Shown: positions 30,428 to 38,849 of the stretch, piece by piece
Layout: every line of letters starts with the position of its first letter
Numbering within the stretch: position 1 is the stretch's first letter
Source of the DNA: Methylocapsa sp. S129
Lineage (GTDB): Bacteria > Pseudomonadota > Alphaproteobacteria > Rhizobiales > Beijerinckiaceae
Length of the DNA: 64,000 bases
Direction: 5' to 3'
Assembly: GCF_009765995.1 (NCBI RefSeq)
Contig: NZ_LMUI01000060.1
Location: forward strand, 264,541 to 328,540
Translations under genes and position numbers: made by a program
The notes under the pieces: model-generated
The model's input: only the letters and a program-made list of their open reading frames with translations
The model's database searches: none
Told to the model about the DNA's origin: nothing

Positions 30428-30449
30428 TATTCGGGCATCCACGGTCTCA

Positions 30450-30475
30450 GCCGCTCGCGGATAGCCGCGAGCGGC
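30450..30475. terminator. Hairpin between convergent genes
   Basis: GCCGCTCGCGG and CCGCGAGCGGC form a perfect 11-base-pair stem with a 4-base loop ATAG. It lies 22 bases after the secreted-protein gene and 20 bases before the end of the convergent SDR gene. There is no T-run, so it may serve as a bidirectional or Rho-assisted stop. Confidence 0.5.
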
Positions 30476-30495
30476 GAGTGGCGCATCGGCAAAAC

Positions 30496-31125
30496 TCACC
30501 AGGCGATGAGGGGCGCGCGGCGGAGCCATGTATCGTCGGTCAGTTGCTGAACGACGAATTTGGCGACATCCGCCCGCGCGATGCTCCCGCCATGGATATC
30601 TGAGAGATCGGTTTGCGCGCGCACCGAGCCTTTGGCGGGCTTATCGTTCAAAACCACGGGCCGCACCAGCACCCAGTCGAGATCGCTGGCGCGCACGACA
30701 GCCTCCTGGCGATCCTTGTCCGCATAGACCTTGCGAAGGAACAGCGGCATGACCAACATGTCGAAAGCCAGGCCGCCGTGTCCGCGGCTGTCGCCGGCGC
30801 CCAGGCCCGTGATGCAGACGAGACGGCGGACTTTGCCGCCATCCATCGCCCGCACAAGCGCACGCGTCGCGGTTGAAAGAAGCGTGACTTCCTTGAACGG
30901 ACTCACCGGCGTGCCCAGAGAGCTGATCACAGCGTCGCAGCCGACAAGGGCGCGCGACAGAACCGCTTCGTCGCGCGCGTCGCCCTCGACGAGTTCGGCG
31001 CCGGCCAGTCCCTCCGCCTTCGCTTTCGAGCGCACCAGCGCCACGACGGAATGACCCTGCGCCGTCGCTTCGCGCAGGATTTCACGGCCTGTGCCACCCG
31101 TCGCGCCCAGAACCAGGACCTTCAT
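30496..31125 (-). CDS. NAD(P)-binding NmrA/atypical SDR-family oxidoreductase
   Basis: The 209-residue protein begins MKVLVLGATGGTGREILREA, the GxxGxxG dinucleotide-binding loop of atypical short-chain dehydrogenases. It continues VVALVRSKAKA, VEGDARDEAVLSRAL, AVISSLGTP and a late DLDWVLVRPVVLNDKPAKG. The classical YxxxK pair is not evident, as usual in this group, so it may be a flavin-reductase-like enzyme or a redox sensor. It shares a 4-base ATGA overlap with the upstream cupin gene, so the two are co-translated. Confidence 0.82.
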   Translation of the reverse strand: MKVLVLGATGGTGREILREATAQGHSVVALVRSKAKAEGLAGAELVEGDARDEAVLSRALVGCDAVISSLGTPVSPFKEVTLLSTATRALVRAMDGGKVRRLVCITGLGAGDSRGHGGLAFDMLVMPLFLRKVYADKDRQEAVVRASDLDWVLVRPVVLNDKPAKGSVRAQTDLSDIHGGSIARADVAKFVVQQLTDDTWLRRAPLIAW

Positions 31126-31667
31126 ACCAGAAACTCCGTACGATATTGGGCGGCGAGCGCCTTTGCGCGTTCGCGGCGCTCGGTCAGCTCAGCCGGGTTG
31201 AGTTTTGGCGGTCGCGCCGCGCGGCTAGCGATAGGATCGCCGACGGCCATGAAATATTCCTCCTGGCCCGGCGGCGCGCATAGGCACAGAAGATGCGCGG
31301 GCTTGTCCGATTTGTTCTTGAACGCGTGCGGCGCATTGGCGGGGATGTTCACAGTGACGCCGGCGCCCGCCTTGTGAGTCTCGCCACGGAAAGTCAGCTC
31401 GATCTCGCCTTCGAGGATCGTGAACATCTCCTCAAAATCGTGACGGTGCGGTGGCGGTCCGCCGCCAGGCGGCACAAGCATGTCGATCAGGCAATAGCGG
31501 CCGCCCGTCTCAGCGCCCGTCAACAGGATCGTATAGGCGCCGCCCGCCAGCGAGATGTGGCGCATGTTCGGATCGTCAAGATCGGAAACCGCGAGTCGGC
31601 GATGGGGATCGTCGGCGGGGATCTCATTTGTGGAAGGGGCGGCGCCGGGGGCGATATCGGTCATCAA
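31122..31667 (-). CDS. Cupin-domain protein
   Basis: The 181-residue protein has one conserved beta-barrel cupin. Motif 1 is PPPHRHDFEEMFTILEGEIE (metal ligands His, His, Glu) and motif 2 is VNIPANAPHAFKN (final His). A helical tail rich in Glu/Arg follows. Cupins of this type bind a divalent metal and may act as dioxygenases, isomerases or sensors; the reaction is not predictable. It is coupled to the SDR gene by the ATGA overlap. Confidence 0.85.
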   Translation of the reverse strand: MMTDIAPGAAPSTNEIPADDPHRRLAVSDLDDPNMRHISLAGGAYTILLTGAETGGRYCLIDMLVPPGGGPPPHRHDFEEMFTILEGEIELTFRGETHKAGAGVTVNIPANAPHAFKNKSDKPAHLLCLCAPPGQEEYFMAVGDPIASRAARPPKLNPAELTERRERAKALAAQYRTEFLV

Positions 31668-31788
31668 TATTCCTTCATGATGAGGAACGTAGGGCCACGC
31701 TCGAAGCCTGGCGGCCGCAGTTTGAAGGCGTTAGGCGCATCCCGCAATCTTCATGGCGACCGATGAGTCGCTTCCTGGCGCAATCGGC

Positions 31789-32187
31789 TCACCGGATCGG
31801 CTTCGAAGGGGTTTCGGCGAAATGCCAGAGCACCCCTGAGGGATCAGACACATAGGCGACATTCAGCCCCCAGCTCTCCAACTTCGGGGGGCTGGGCGCC
31901 TGGACGTCAAAATGTGACGAAAGATCGAGCTCTTTTATGTGCCACCACCATCTTTGAAGGTCGTCGACCAGGACATGCATCATGAAATTCGCGGCCCATT
32001 GTTCAACATAATAGTTTTGCAACAAGAACGCATGTTGCTCCAAGCGAATCTCGGCGAGGCCTTCGCCAAGGGGATGCACTTCGAAACCAAGCGCCGAATA
32101 GAATTTCTGGCTGACGGAAAAGTCTCTGGCCGGCACGAAAGGACGAAGCTGTCTCACAGTTAGACCCGGGGCTTCGCCAGCGATCAT
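31789..32187 (-). CDS. VOC/glyoxalase-fold protein
   Basis: ATG at 32187, after GGAGGATGAGGAA, gives 132 residues; the longer upstream frame has no homology. The vicinal-oxygen-chelate pattern is visible: RPFVPARDFSVSQKFYSALG, LEQHAFLLQNYY, FMMHVLVDDLQRWWWHI and the final NVAYVSDPSGVLWHFAE. Members include glyoxalases, dioxygenases and antibiotic-binding proteins, and no specific role can be assigned. It is divergent from the GFA-like gene. Confidence 0.85.
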   Translation of the reverse strand: MIAGEAPGLTVRQLRPFVPARDFSVSQKFYSALGFEVHPLGEGLAEIRLEQHAFLLQNYYVEQWAANFMMHVLVDDLQRWWWHIKELDLSSHFDVQAPSPPKLESWGLNVAYVSDPSGVLWHFAETPSKPIR

Positions 32188-32344
32188 TTCCTCATCCTCC
32201 ATGGGCGAAAAAACATGGAGTGTCCCGACAAGCGAGGCGGAAATGGGGCGGCGCTTCGCTTTGCTTCGGTTGGCCGAAACCGAATTGCGGGCCCATTCCG
32301 CGCGCGTTAAGCTTGATACCGTTTTGGCTAATGTGGCGCCCTCG

Positions 32345-32830
32345 ATGAACAAACGAGAACCCGAACGATCCGGCTGCGTCGCCGGCCAATGCCTGTGCGG
32401 CGCGGTCCATATCGAGATTGGCTTTCCCGCACGCTGGGCTTGGCACGATCACACGCGCGCCAGCCGGATCGCGCATGGCGCGGCTTACGCTACTTATGTC
32501 GGGAGCTGGCGCAAGCGTTTCCGCGTCACCGAAGGCGAGGACGAGATCGCGCGCCACGAAGACAAGGCGACGCGCACGGCGCGCAGCTTTTGCCGCCGCT
32601 GCGGCACGCCGCTGTTCTACGAGCGCGCGCATTCGCCGCATATGGTCAATGTTCCACGCGCGCTGTTCGATCAACGAACCGGCCGCGAGCCGCGCTATCA
32701 TGTGGGGATCGACGAGCTGCGCGACTGGACCTATGCGGGCGAGCCGCTCGCGCCGCTCAAGGGTTTTCCGGGAATCGTCTGGGAGCGTCCGACGCGCAAG
32801 AAGCATCGCCAGAGAGCCGCGATGTTCTGA
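32345..32830 (+). CDS. GFA/CENP-V-fold zinc protein lacking the usual middle cysteines
   Basis: The 161-residue protein has the first zinc-binding pair in GQCLCGAVHIE and the last in SFCRRCGTPLFYE, as in glutathione-dependent formaldehyde-activating (GFA) family members. The usual central CHCxxC site, needed for the second zinc and glutathione chemistry, is replaced by WHDHTRASRIAHGAAYATYV. It is therefore probably a structural-zinc subfamily and not a formaldehyde-activating enzyme. ATG at 32345 is supported by the fold beginning soon after it. Confidence 0.82.
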   Translation: MNKREPERSGCVAGQCLCGAVHIEIGFPARWAWHDHTRASRIAHGAAYATYVGSWRKRFRVTEGEDEIARHEDKATRTARSFCRRCGTPLFYERAHSPHMVNVPRALFDQRTGREPRYHVGIDELRDWTYAGEPLAPLKGFPGIVWERPTRKKHRQRAAMF

Positions 32831-32856
32831 AGCGGGGCGCCACACGCCGCGCGCGT

Positions 32857-33726
32857 TTACTGCGCCAATTTTTCCGGCCGCAATGGTTTCGACGCCAGCC
32901 TCGATCCATTTCTGCCAATCGGTGGATTCGTTGCGCTCGCGCGTTCGATCGCCAGCAGGGCGGCGCGATTGTCGCCCGGCATCGGCGCTTGCATCAGGGC
33001 GACAAAATCCTCGCGCGCGAAGGGCAAATGTTTCTGTCCCTGAAACACCACGAAGCCTTTTGGCGTCATGACGGAATCGCCTTTGCGCAGCGTCAGGTCG
33101 TGCAGCAGGGAGCGGCTGTAGCCTTGGGCGATCGAGCGATGGCACGTGCAAGTGTTATCCAAAATCGTTCGGTTGCGGAGCGCAACGGGCAGCGCGGTAT
33201 AAGGAGCGCCGGTCGTGGAGACCGCGTCTTCGATCCTGTCTGAACCGGTGGGCTCAATATAAAGGGCGGTCGGCGCGTCCGGACAGGTCTCCTCGCAGCT
33301 CGCCTCATGGCCGGCCAAATCTGCGCTGCTGGAAACGGGAGCGATGGGGAAGAATGCGCCGTCGCAAAGCCTGACGCAGACGGAGCGGCCCGACATCAGA
33401 GTGGCGCCCGCCACCATAGTTTTGCTTTTGTGCGCCGGCGATATGTCCAGCGCCGCCGCCGGGCTCGAAGCAGTCGCGGAAGGCGCGGAGCCGCCAGAAT
33501 TGGTCAGGAATTCGACGGCAGAATTGGTCGCCGGGCCGCGAGCCGCCGCGCCCTTGCCGCCGGGCTGAACGACCGCCCATCCAGCCGCCGCGAGGGCCGC
33601 GCCAACCATGAATGCGGCCAGCGTTCGGCGGTGGCGGCGACGCGAGGGGGGGTGAATCGCGGCATATCGGGACGGAATCTTTGAGGAATGATCGATCAAA
33701 GCAGCCTCCCGACGTAAGAAACGCAA
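32857..33726 (-). CDS. DUF2865 exported protein
   Basis: The 289-residue protein has a basic N-terminus, a transmembrane or signal-anchor helix (about 36-53, LAAFMVGAALAAAGWAVV), a low-complexity Ser/Ala segment, then the DUF2865 core with VCVRLCDGAFFPIAP, CEETCPDAPTALY and CTCHRSIAQGYSRSLL. Six cysteines in pairs suggest a disulfide-stabilised periplasmic domain. The family is found mainly in Rhizobiales and has no known function. Confidence 0.82.
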   Translation of the reverse strand: MRFLRREAALIDHSSKIPSRYAAIHPPSRRRHRRTLAAFMVGAALAAAGWAVVQPGGKGAAARGPATNSAVEFLTNSGGSAPSATASSPAAALDISPAHKSKTMVAGATLMSGRSVCVRLCDGAFFPIAPVSSSADLAGHEASCEETCPDAPTALYIEPTGSDRIEDAVSTTGAPYTALPVALRNRTILDNTCTCHRSIAQGYSRSLLHDLTLRKGDSVMTPKGFVVFQGQKHLPFAREDFVALMQAPMPGDNRAALLAIERASATNPPIGRNGSRLASKPLRPEKLAQ

Positions 33727-34137
33727 CAGAATTGAGACTTACGGTCCGCTTTCACCCAACAAATTATCCGTCCTGCGCGAGATCGCACAATCAAAGAAAC
33801 GTTATTTGGTTACCCGACTCGCGAAACTTTGAGCGTCATTTAAAGCGCAAACCTTGGCGAAGATTATGCTTTGAATTTGCAACAGATTTATGCAGCGGGA
33901 AAATAAGGTTAAACGCGCCGGTCGAACTTGTTGAAAATGCCTTGAATTGCGCATACTGGCGGAGCATTCAATCGATCGAATGCGGAACGGGACAGTCGGC
34001 GATCCCCACCTTCGGGGTCACTTGCGCATGCACGGGTCAAGGTTCGGCCCTGTTTCGCCAGTATCGCTTTGTCTCATTGACTTTGGCGAAGCCAGCGTCC
34101 CCTTTTGTGGGGAGATGCTCCAGGGAGTGCAAAGCCG
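33727..34137. other. Intergenic region, 5' side of the transglycosylase gene
   Basis: This 411-base stretch separates two divergent genes. It is less GC-rich than its surroundings. Two short stem candidates are GATCCCC/GGGGTC near 34001-34019 and CCCC/GGGG near 34100-34113. No open frame with homology, no RNA gene and no riboswitch consensus is recognisable. It probably carries promoters in both directions. Confidence 0.5.
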
Positions 34138-34998
34138 ATGGTTCTTGCTCGCTTTATGAAAATGACGCCGCTGAGAACCGCGGCGCTCGCCGGCGCGGCG
34201 GCGATAATGCTTGGCGGCGCGCCGGCGCGCGCCGCGCAATGTGGCGACAATGGCGACGGGTTCGATGCCTGGCTCGCCTCGTTCAAGCAGGAGGCGAGAA
34301 GCCAGGGCATTTCCCCATCGGCGATCGAATCCGCGCTCGCCGACGTCTCCTACGACGAATCGGTTATTTCGCATGATCGCGGCCAAAGGGCCTTCCATCA
34401 GAGTCTCGAGCAGTTCTCCGCGCGAAGGGTGACTGCCTATAGCGTCAAGAAGGGCAAGAGCCTGCTACAGCGCTACGCCGGCCCGCTGCATCGGATAGAA
34501 CAGCGCTATGGCGTGCCAGGATCCGTGCTGGTGGCGATTTGGGGGTTGGAGACGAGTTTTGGCGCCGGCTCCGGCAACTTCCAGAGCTTCAGCGCGCTCG
34601 CCACGCTAGCCTATGATTGCCGCAGGTCGGAGCGCTTTCATGCGGAATTGCTGGATGCGCTGAGAATCGTGCAACGCGGCGATCTACAGCCTTCGGAAAT
34701 GCGCGGCGCCTGGGCCGGCGAAATCGGCCAGACCCAATTCATGCCCTCGTCCTACTTGAAATACGCCGTCGGCATTGATGGCGGCGCCGGCGATCTGATC
34801 AACAATCCCGCCGACGCTCTCGCTTCGACCGCCAATTTCCTGCACGCTAACGGCTGGCGCGGCGGCGCCGGCTGGGACGAGGGTCAGCCGAATTTCGCCG
34901 CCCTGCTGGAATGGAACAAGGCGCCGGTCTACGCCAAGACCATCGCGCTTTTCGCCGACAGGTTGGCGGCCGCGGCAGGGAACGATAACGACCAATAG
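34138..34998 (+). CDS. Lytic murein transglycosylase, MltB type
   Basis: The 286-residue precursor has a signal peptide (about 5-31, with AALAGAAAIMLGGAPARAA). The SLT_2 catalytic domain shows FKQEARSQGISPSAIESALA, RYGVPGSVLVAIWGLETSFG with the catalytic Glu in GLETSFG, and GEIGQTQFMPSSYLKYAV. The enzyme cleaves peptidoglycan to 1,6-anhydromuropeptides in the periplasm. It lacks the C-terminal peptidoglycan-binding domain found in longer MltB paralogues. ATG 34138 with GGGAG upstream is chosen over GTG 34105. Confidence 0.92.
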   Translation: MVLARFMKMTPLRTAALAGAAAIMLGGAPARAAQCGDNGDGFDAWLASFKQEARSQGISPSAIESALADVSYDESVISHDRGQRAFHQSLEQFSARRVTAYSVKKGKSLLQRYAGPLHRIEQRYGVPGSVLVAIWGLETSFGAGSGNFQSFSALATLAYDCRRSERFHAELLDALRIVQRGDLQPSEMRGAWAGEIGQTQFMPSSYLKYAVGIDGGAGDLINNPADALASTANFLHANGWRGGAGWDEGQPNFAALLEWNKAPVYAKTIALFADRLAAAAGNDNDQ

Positions 34999-35090
34999 GC
35001 CAGGAGACGCAGGTCGGGATTTGGGAGCGACAGGGCGCCAAATTGGCGCGCTGATCGGTGTCGCTGGCAATGCGTGGAGGAAACATCCGC

Positions 35091-35486
35091 ATGCTTCTAT
35101 CGAATTATCTTTTCTTCACCACCGCCTGCGAGCAGGCGCTCGACTTTTATTCGCAATGCGGTTTGGGAAAAACTGTTGAAGCGATGCGCTATGGCGCCAA
35201 TGGCGCGCCGGTGAAAAACGAAGCGATGCGCGGCAAAATCATGCATGCGAAATTCGAAGGGCCGGGCGTTCTTTTCTACGCTTCCGACAATGACGACGCC
35301 GAACCGATGCGCGGTTCGGCGCATATCCTCATGATGGACGATCGCGATCAGACCAGGCAATTTTTTGATCGTCTGGCCCAGGGCGGAAAAATCACAACCC
35401 CGCTCGGAATACAGCCCTGGGGCGCCTATTATGGCAAGCTGACCGATAAATTTGGCGTCCAGTGGATGCTGAATTGTCCGGTGTGA
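35091..35486 (+). CDS. PhnB-like VOC protein
   Basis: The 131-residue protein belongs to the 3-demethylubiquinone-methyltransferase-like or PhnB group of VOC proteins. It begins SNYLFFTTACEQALDFYSQC, has MRGKIMHAKFEGPGVLFYAS and ends PWGAYYGKLTDKFGVQWMLN. ATG at 35091 follows GTGGAGGAA. The family has no agreed function in bacteria. It is convergent with purC. Confidence 0.88.
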   Translation: MLLSNYLFFTTACEQALDFYSQCGLGKTVEAMRYGANGAPVKNEAMRGKIMHAKFEGPGVLFYASDNDDAEPMRGSAHILMMDDRDQTRQFFDRLAQGGKITTPLGIQPWGAYYGKLTDKFGVQWMLNCPV

Positions 35487-35520
35487 GCGGCGCTCGGGCG
35501 ACGGCGAACAAGGGCGGCCA

Positions 35521-36480
35521 TCAGAAATAGCGAGCGAGGTTTTTCCGTATCCTGTCCAACGGCGCCTCGCCCGGCGCCGGCGGTTCGAAGGCCCTGCCGG
35601 CGATGGTTTCGAAAGCGCGGATATAGACCTGCGTCGTCTGCGCAATCAGCGCGTCGGGAATTTCGGGGATTGGCTCTTTGTAGGGATCGCAGCGCGCGGC
35701 GACCCAGTTGCGCACGAAATCCTTGTCGAAGCTCTCAGGCCTTTCGCCCCTCGCGAAGCGCTCAGGATAAGTCGCCGCAAACCAATAGCGGCTGCTGTCG
35801 GGCGTGTGGATTTCGTCCGCGAGCACGATACGACCTTCTCGATCCGTGCCGAATTCGTATTTCGTGTCGGCGAGGATGAGCCCGCGCTCGCGCGCCATCG
35901 CCTGGCCGCGCGCGAAGAGCGCCAAGGCGTGACCGGATGCCGTTCGCCATTGCGCCTCCGTCAAGAGCCCGCTGCTCATGATTTCTTCCGCAGATAGCGG
36001 CTCGTCATGCCCGCCGTCGAAAGCCTTGCTTGTCGGCGTGACGATCGCTTCGGGCAGCGCCTGGTTGTCGCGCAATCCATCGGGAAAGCGGGCGCCGTAC
36101 ATCTCCCGCTGGCCTTGCTTGTACAGGGTGAGGAGCGACGTGCCGGTGGCGCCGGCGAGATAGCCGCGCACGATGAACTCCACCGGCAGGATGTCGAGCC
36201 TTTGCCCGACGACGACGTTGGGATCGGGATATTCGAGCGCATGGTTCGGGCAGAGATCGGCCGTTTTCTCGAACCAGAAGCGCGCCATCTGCGTCAGCAC
36301 CTGACCTTTCAGGGGAATCGACGCGATGGCGCGGTCGAAGGCGCTGAGGCGGTCGGTTGCGATGATGATGCGGCGCCCGTCCGGCAGATCGTAATTCTCG
36401 CGGACCTTGCCGCGATAATAATTCGGCAATTCCGCGATCACCGCTTCGTGGATCGGTTGAAACCCGGACATGGACGGCAT
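35521..36480 (-). CDS. purC: Phosphoribosylaminoimidazole-succinocarboxamide synthase
   Basis: The 319-residue SAICAR synthetase joins CAIR and aspartate with ATP in step 7 of de novo purine synthesis. Motifs are [67 protein letters not shown] and [12 protein letters not shown]. It is the longer form of about 300 residues, as in many alphaproteobacteria, not the roughly 240-residue E. coli type. Starts at codon 1 or 4 are both possible. No other pur gene is adjacent. Confidence 0.96.
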   Translation of the reverse strand: MPSMSGFQPIHEAVIAELPNYYRGKVRENYDLPDGRRIIIATDRLSAFDRAIASIPLKGQVLTQMARFWFEKTADLCPNHALEYPDPNVVVGQRLDILPVEFIVRGYLAGATGTSLLTLYKQGQREMYGARFPDGLRDNQALPEAIVTPTSKAFDGGHDEPLSAEEIMSSGLLTEAQWRTASGHALALFARGQAMARERGLILADTKYEFGTDREGRIVLADEIHTPDSSRYWFAATYPERFARGERPESFDKDFVRNWVAARCDPYKEPIPEIPDALIAQTTQVYIRAFETIAGRAFEPPAPGEAPLDRIRKNLARYF

Positions 36481-36621
36481 CGCTTCATGAGGGCTGGGAG
36501 GGTGATCAGAGCGGCGTTTGTTTGCCGCTCCTCGTTCCTTCTAGCCAAAAGCATGGCCGCACGCCATTACCGTCATGGCCACGCTTTGCTGGTCATGACG
36601 GCCGAGGTTCACAGACGGACT

Positions 36622-37242
36622 TCACTCGGTCGGCGTCGCATCGGCCTGTTGCGGGGCGCCCTGCAGCACGACGACGGTGGCGCCGACTTTGGCGCGTTCG
36701 TAGAGGTCGATGACGTCGTCGTTGGTCATGCGGATGCAGCCCGAGGAAACCGCTTGGCCGATCGTGTCGGGCTCGTTCGAGCCATGGATGCGATACAGCG
36801 TTCCCGCAAGATACATCGCGCGGGCGCCGAGCGGATTGTCGATGCCGCCTTCCATATGGGCCGGCAGGTCGGGGTGCCGGCGCAGCATCTGGGCGGGCGG
36901 CGTCCAGTCGGGCCATTCGCGCTTCATCGCGATATGCGAGACGCCGGACCATGCAAAGCCCGGGCGGCCGACGCCAATGCCGTAGCGGATCGCCTGATGG
37001 TCGGGCAATATGAAATAGAGCCGCCGCTCGCTGGTGTCGATCACGATGGAGCCGGGCCGGTAGGAACCGTCATAGGCGATTGTTTCGCGGGGGATCGGGG
37101 CGGCAAGCGGACGGTCGTCGGCGTAATTATCCGTCTGCGGCGGGTAGGAGAAAACGCCGATGTCCGGCAATGCGGACGCGCTGGTCGAAAAGGCGAGCAG
37201 GCCGGCAAGAATGCCGACGCCAAGGCATAAATTGCGAACCAT
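36622..37242 (-). CDS. L,D-transpeptidase (YkuD/ErfK family)
   Basis: The 206-residue secreted enzyme has a signal peptide (LCLGVGILAGLLAFSTSASA) and the YkuD active-site region: YRIHGSNEPDTIGQAVSSG followed by CIRMTNDDVIDLYERAKVG, with catalytic Cys in SSGCIRM and the histidine in IHGSNEP. Such enzymes make 3-3 peptidoglycan cross-links or attach proteins to peptidoglycan. It is followed by purC, also on the minus strand. Confidence 0.93.
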   Translation of the reverse strand: MVRNLCLGVGILAGLLAFSTSASALPDIGVFSYPPQTDNYADDRPLAAPIPRETIAYDGSYRPGSIVIDTSERRLYFILPDHQAIRYGIGVGRPGFAWSGVSHIAMKREWPDWTPPAQMLRRHPDLPAHMEGGIDNPLGARAMYLAGTLYRIHGSNEPDTIGQAVSSGCIRMTNDDVIDLYERAKVGATVVVLQGAPQQADATPTE

Positions 37243-37392
37243 TTGTCAACCCTCCGATCAACAAGCCCATATGATTCATAAACGAGGAAGCGCGATCTTG
37301 GTTCCCAAGATCGATCGCGGCTCCGCTTGGCTGTTACGGGATGGTTGGACAAGGCTCCGGCCGGCGTTGATTACACGCGCGGTGTCCGGACT

Positions 37393-38103
37393 TCATACTT
37401 CAAGCCATTCCTTGCGAATGGCCGAGGCGGCTTCGAGCGCCGCGGGCGTGCCTTCGTAGACGATCTTGCCGTGCCCCATGACATAGAGCCTCTTGCTGAT
37501 TCTCAGGGCGATCGCGAGCTTCTGTTCAACCAGCAGTATCGCGACGCCGCGCTTGGCGATCTCCTCCAGGAGGCGGCCGACATGCTCCACCATCAATGGC
37601 GAAAGACCTTCGGTCGGCTCATCGATCATGATAAGGTCCGGATCCCCCATCAGCGTCCGGCAAATCGTCAGCATTTGCTGCTCGCCGCCGGAGAGAACGC
37701 CGCCCGGCGTATCGGCGCGCTCTTCGAGCCGCGGAAACATGCCGAACATGTCCGGCATCGTCCAGCGCCGAGCGCCCTTGCCGCCTTTTTCTCCGAGCAT
37801 CAGGTTTTGCCGCACGGTCAGCGCGGGAAAGATGTCGCGCGTTTCCGGGACATAGCCCAGCCCCTTGCGCGCGATCTGGTGCGGCTTCAGGCCGGCGATC
37901 TGTTCGCCCTTGAAGCGGATCGAACCCTTGGGCGGCACGTCGCCCATGATCGCCTTGATCGTCGTCGAGCGCCCGACGCCGTTGCGCCCGAGCAGGCTGA
38001 CGATCTCGCCCTCGCCGACGCTGAAGGTGGCGCCATGCAAAATATGGCTCTTGCCGTAATAGGCGTGGAGGTCCCCGACTTCGAGCAGGCGCGCCCTCAT
38101 CAA
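37393..38103 (-). CDS. livF: Branched-chain amino-acid-type ABC transporter ATPase, LivF
   Basis: The 236-residue ATPase is the last of five liv genes. Signature LSGGEQQML, Walker B DLIMIDEPTEGLSP and an SxILLVEQ-type H-region (VAILLVEQKLAIAL) are intact. The Walker A loop (residues 39-47) reads GRNGVGRST, with arginine at position 45 where lysine is nearly invariant. The same exchange may occur in some other LivF-like subfamilies, and activity may rely on the LivG partner site. It overlaps livG by four bases. Confidence 0.92.
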   Translation of the reverse strand: MMRARLLEVGDLHAYYGKSHILHGATFSVGEGEIVSLLGRNGVGRSTTIKAIMGDVPPKGSIRFKGEQIAGLKPHQIARKGLGYVPETRDIFPALTVRQNLMLGEKGGKGARRWTMPDMFGMFPRLEERADTPGGVLSGGEQQMLTICRTLMGDPDLIMIDEPTEGLSPLMVEHVGRLLEEIAKRGVAILLVEQKLAIALRISKRLYVMGHGKIVYEGTPAALEAASAIRKEWLEV

Positions 38104-38849
38104 TGGCCTGCCTGTCCGAGATAAGCCTCGCGCACGGCGTCGTTCTCACGAATGCGGGCCGGCGTGTCGCAGGCGATGATCTGGCCATAGACCAGCACGG
38201 AGATGCGGTCGGCCAGGCCGAAAACCACGCCCATGTCATGTTCTACCATGACGAGGGTCTTGCCCTCCGTGACCTTGCGGATCAGCGCCACCGCCTGTTC
38301 GGTCTCGGTGTTGTTCATGCCCGCCGTCGGTTCGTCCAGCATGATCACATCGGCGTCGCCGGCGATCGTCACGCCGATCTCCAGCGCGCGCTGCTCGGCG
38401 TAGCTCAACACGCCCGCGGGCGCATCGCGCCGCGCCGTCAGCCCAATGCGCTCCATCAGCGATTCGGCGCGCGCACGGGCGTCGCGCAGTCCCTCGATGC
38501 GCGTCCAGAACGAATATTTGTGGCCAAGCGACCACAACGCGGCGCAGCGCAGATTCTCGTAAACCGACAATTTTGGAAAAATATTCGTGACCTGAAAACT
38601 GCGCGCGAGGCCGCGCCGGTTGATCTCATAAGGGCGCAGCCCGCCGATGCGTTCGCCGTTCAGCCGAATCTCGCCCGAGGTCGGCTTCAGGCGGCCGCTG
38701 ATGAGGTGAAACAATGTCGATTTGCCCGCGCCATTGGGGCCGATGATGGCGTGACGCTCGCCCGCCGCAACCTCAAGCGAAAGGCCGCGAATGATCTGCG
38801 TCAAGCCGAAGCTCTTATGCAGGTCGACGAGCGAGAGCGCCGCGCTCAT
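38100..38849 (-). CDS. livG: Branched-chain amino-acid-type ABC transporter ATPase, LivG
   Basis: The 249-residue ATPase has canonical Walker A GPNGAGKST, Q-loop FQVTNIFP, signature SYAEQRALEIG (the LSGGQ variant typical of LivG), Walker B VIMLDEPTAGMNNTE and H-loop VMVEHDMGVVF. It starts at ATG 38849, overlapping the livM stop (ATGA). It pairs with LivF on the LivHM membrane core. Confidence 0.95.
   Translation of the reverse strand: MSAALSLVDLHKSFGLTQIIRGLSLEVAAGERHAIIGPNGAGKSTLFHLISGRLKPTSGEIRLNGERIGGLRPYEINRRGLARSFQVTNIFPKLSVYENLRCAALWSLGHKYSFWTRIEGLRDARARAESLMERIGLTARRDAPAGVLSYAEQRALEIGVTIAGDADVIMLDEPTAGMNNTETEQAVALIRKVTEGKTLVMVEHDMGVVFGLADRISVLVYGQIIACDTPARIRENDAVREAYLGQAGH

Noticed and set aside
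34000-34115. Short stems before the transglycosylase gene as a riboswitch
   Set aside because: No conserved riboswitch core is recognisable and stems are only 4-7 base pairs.
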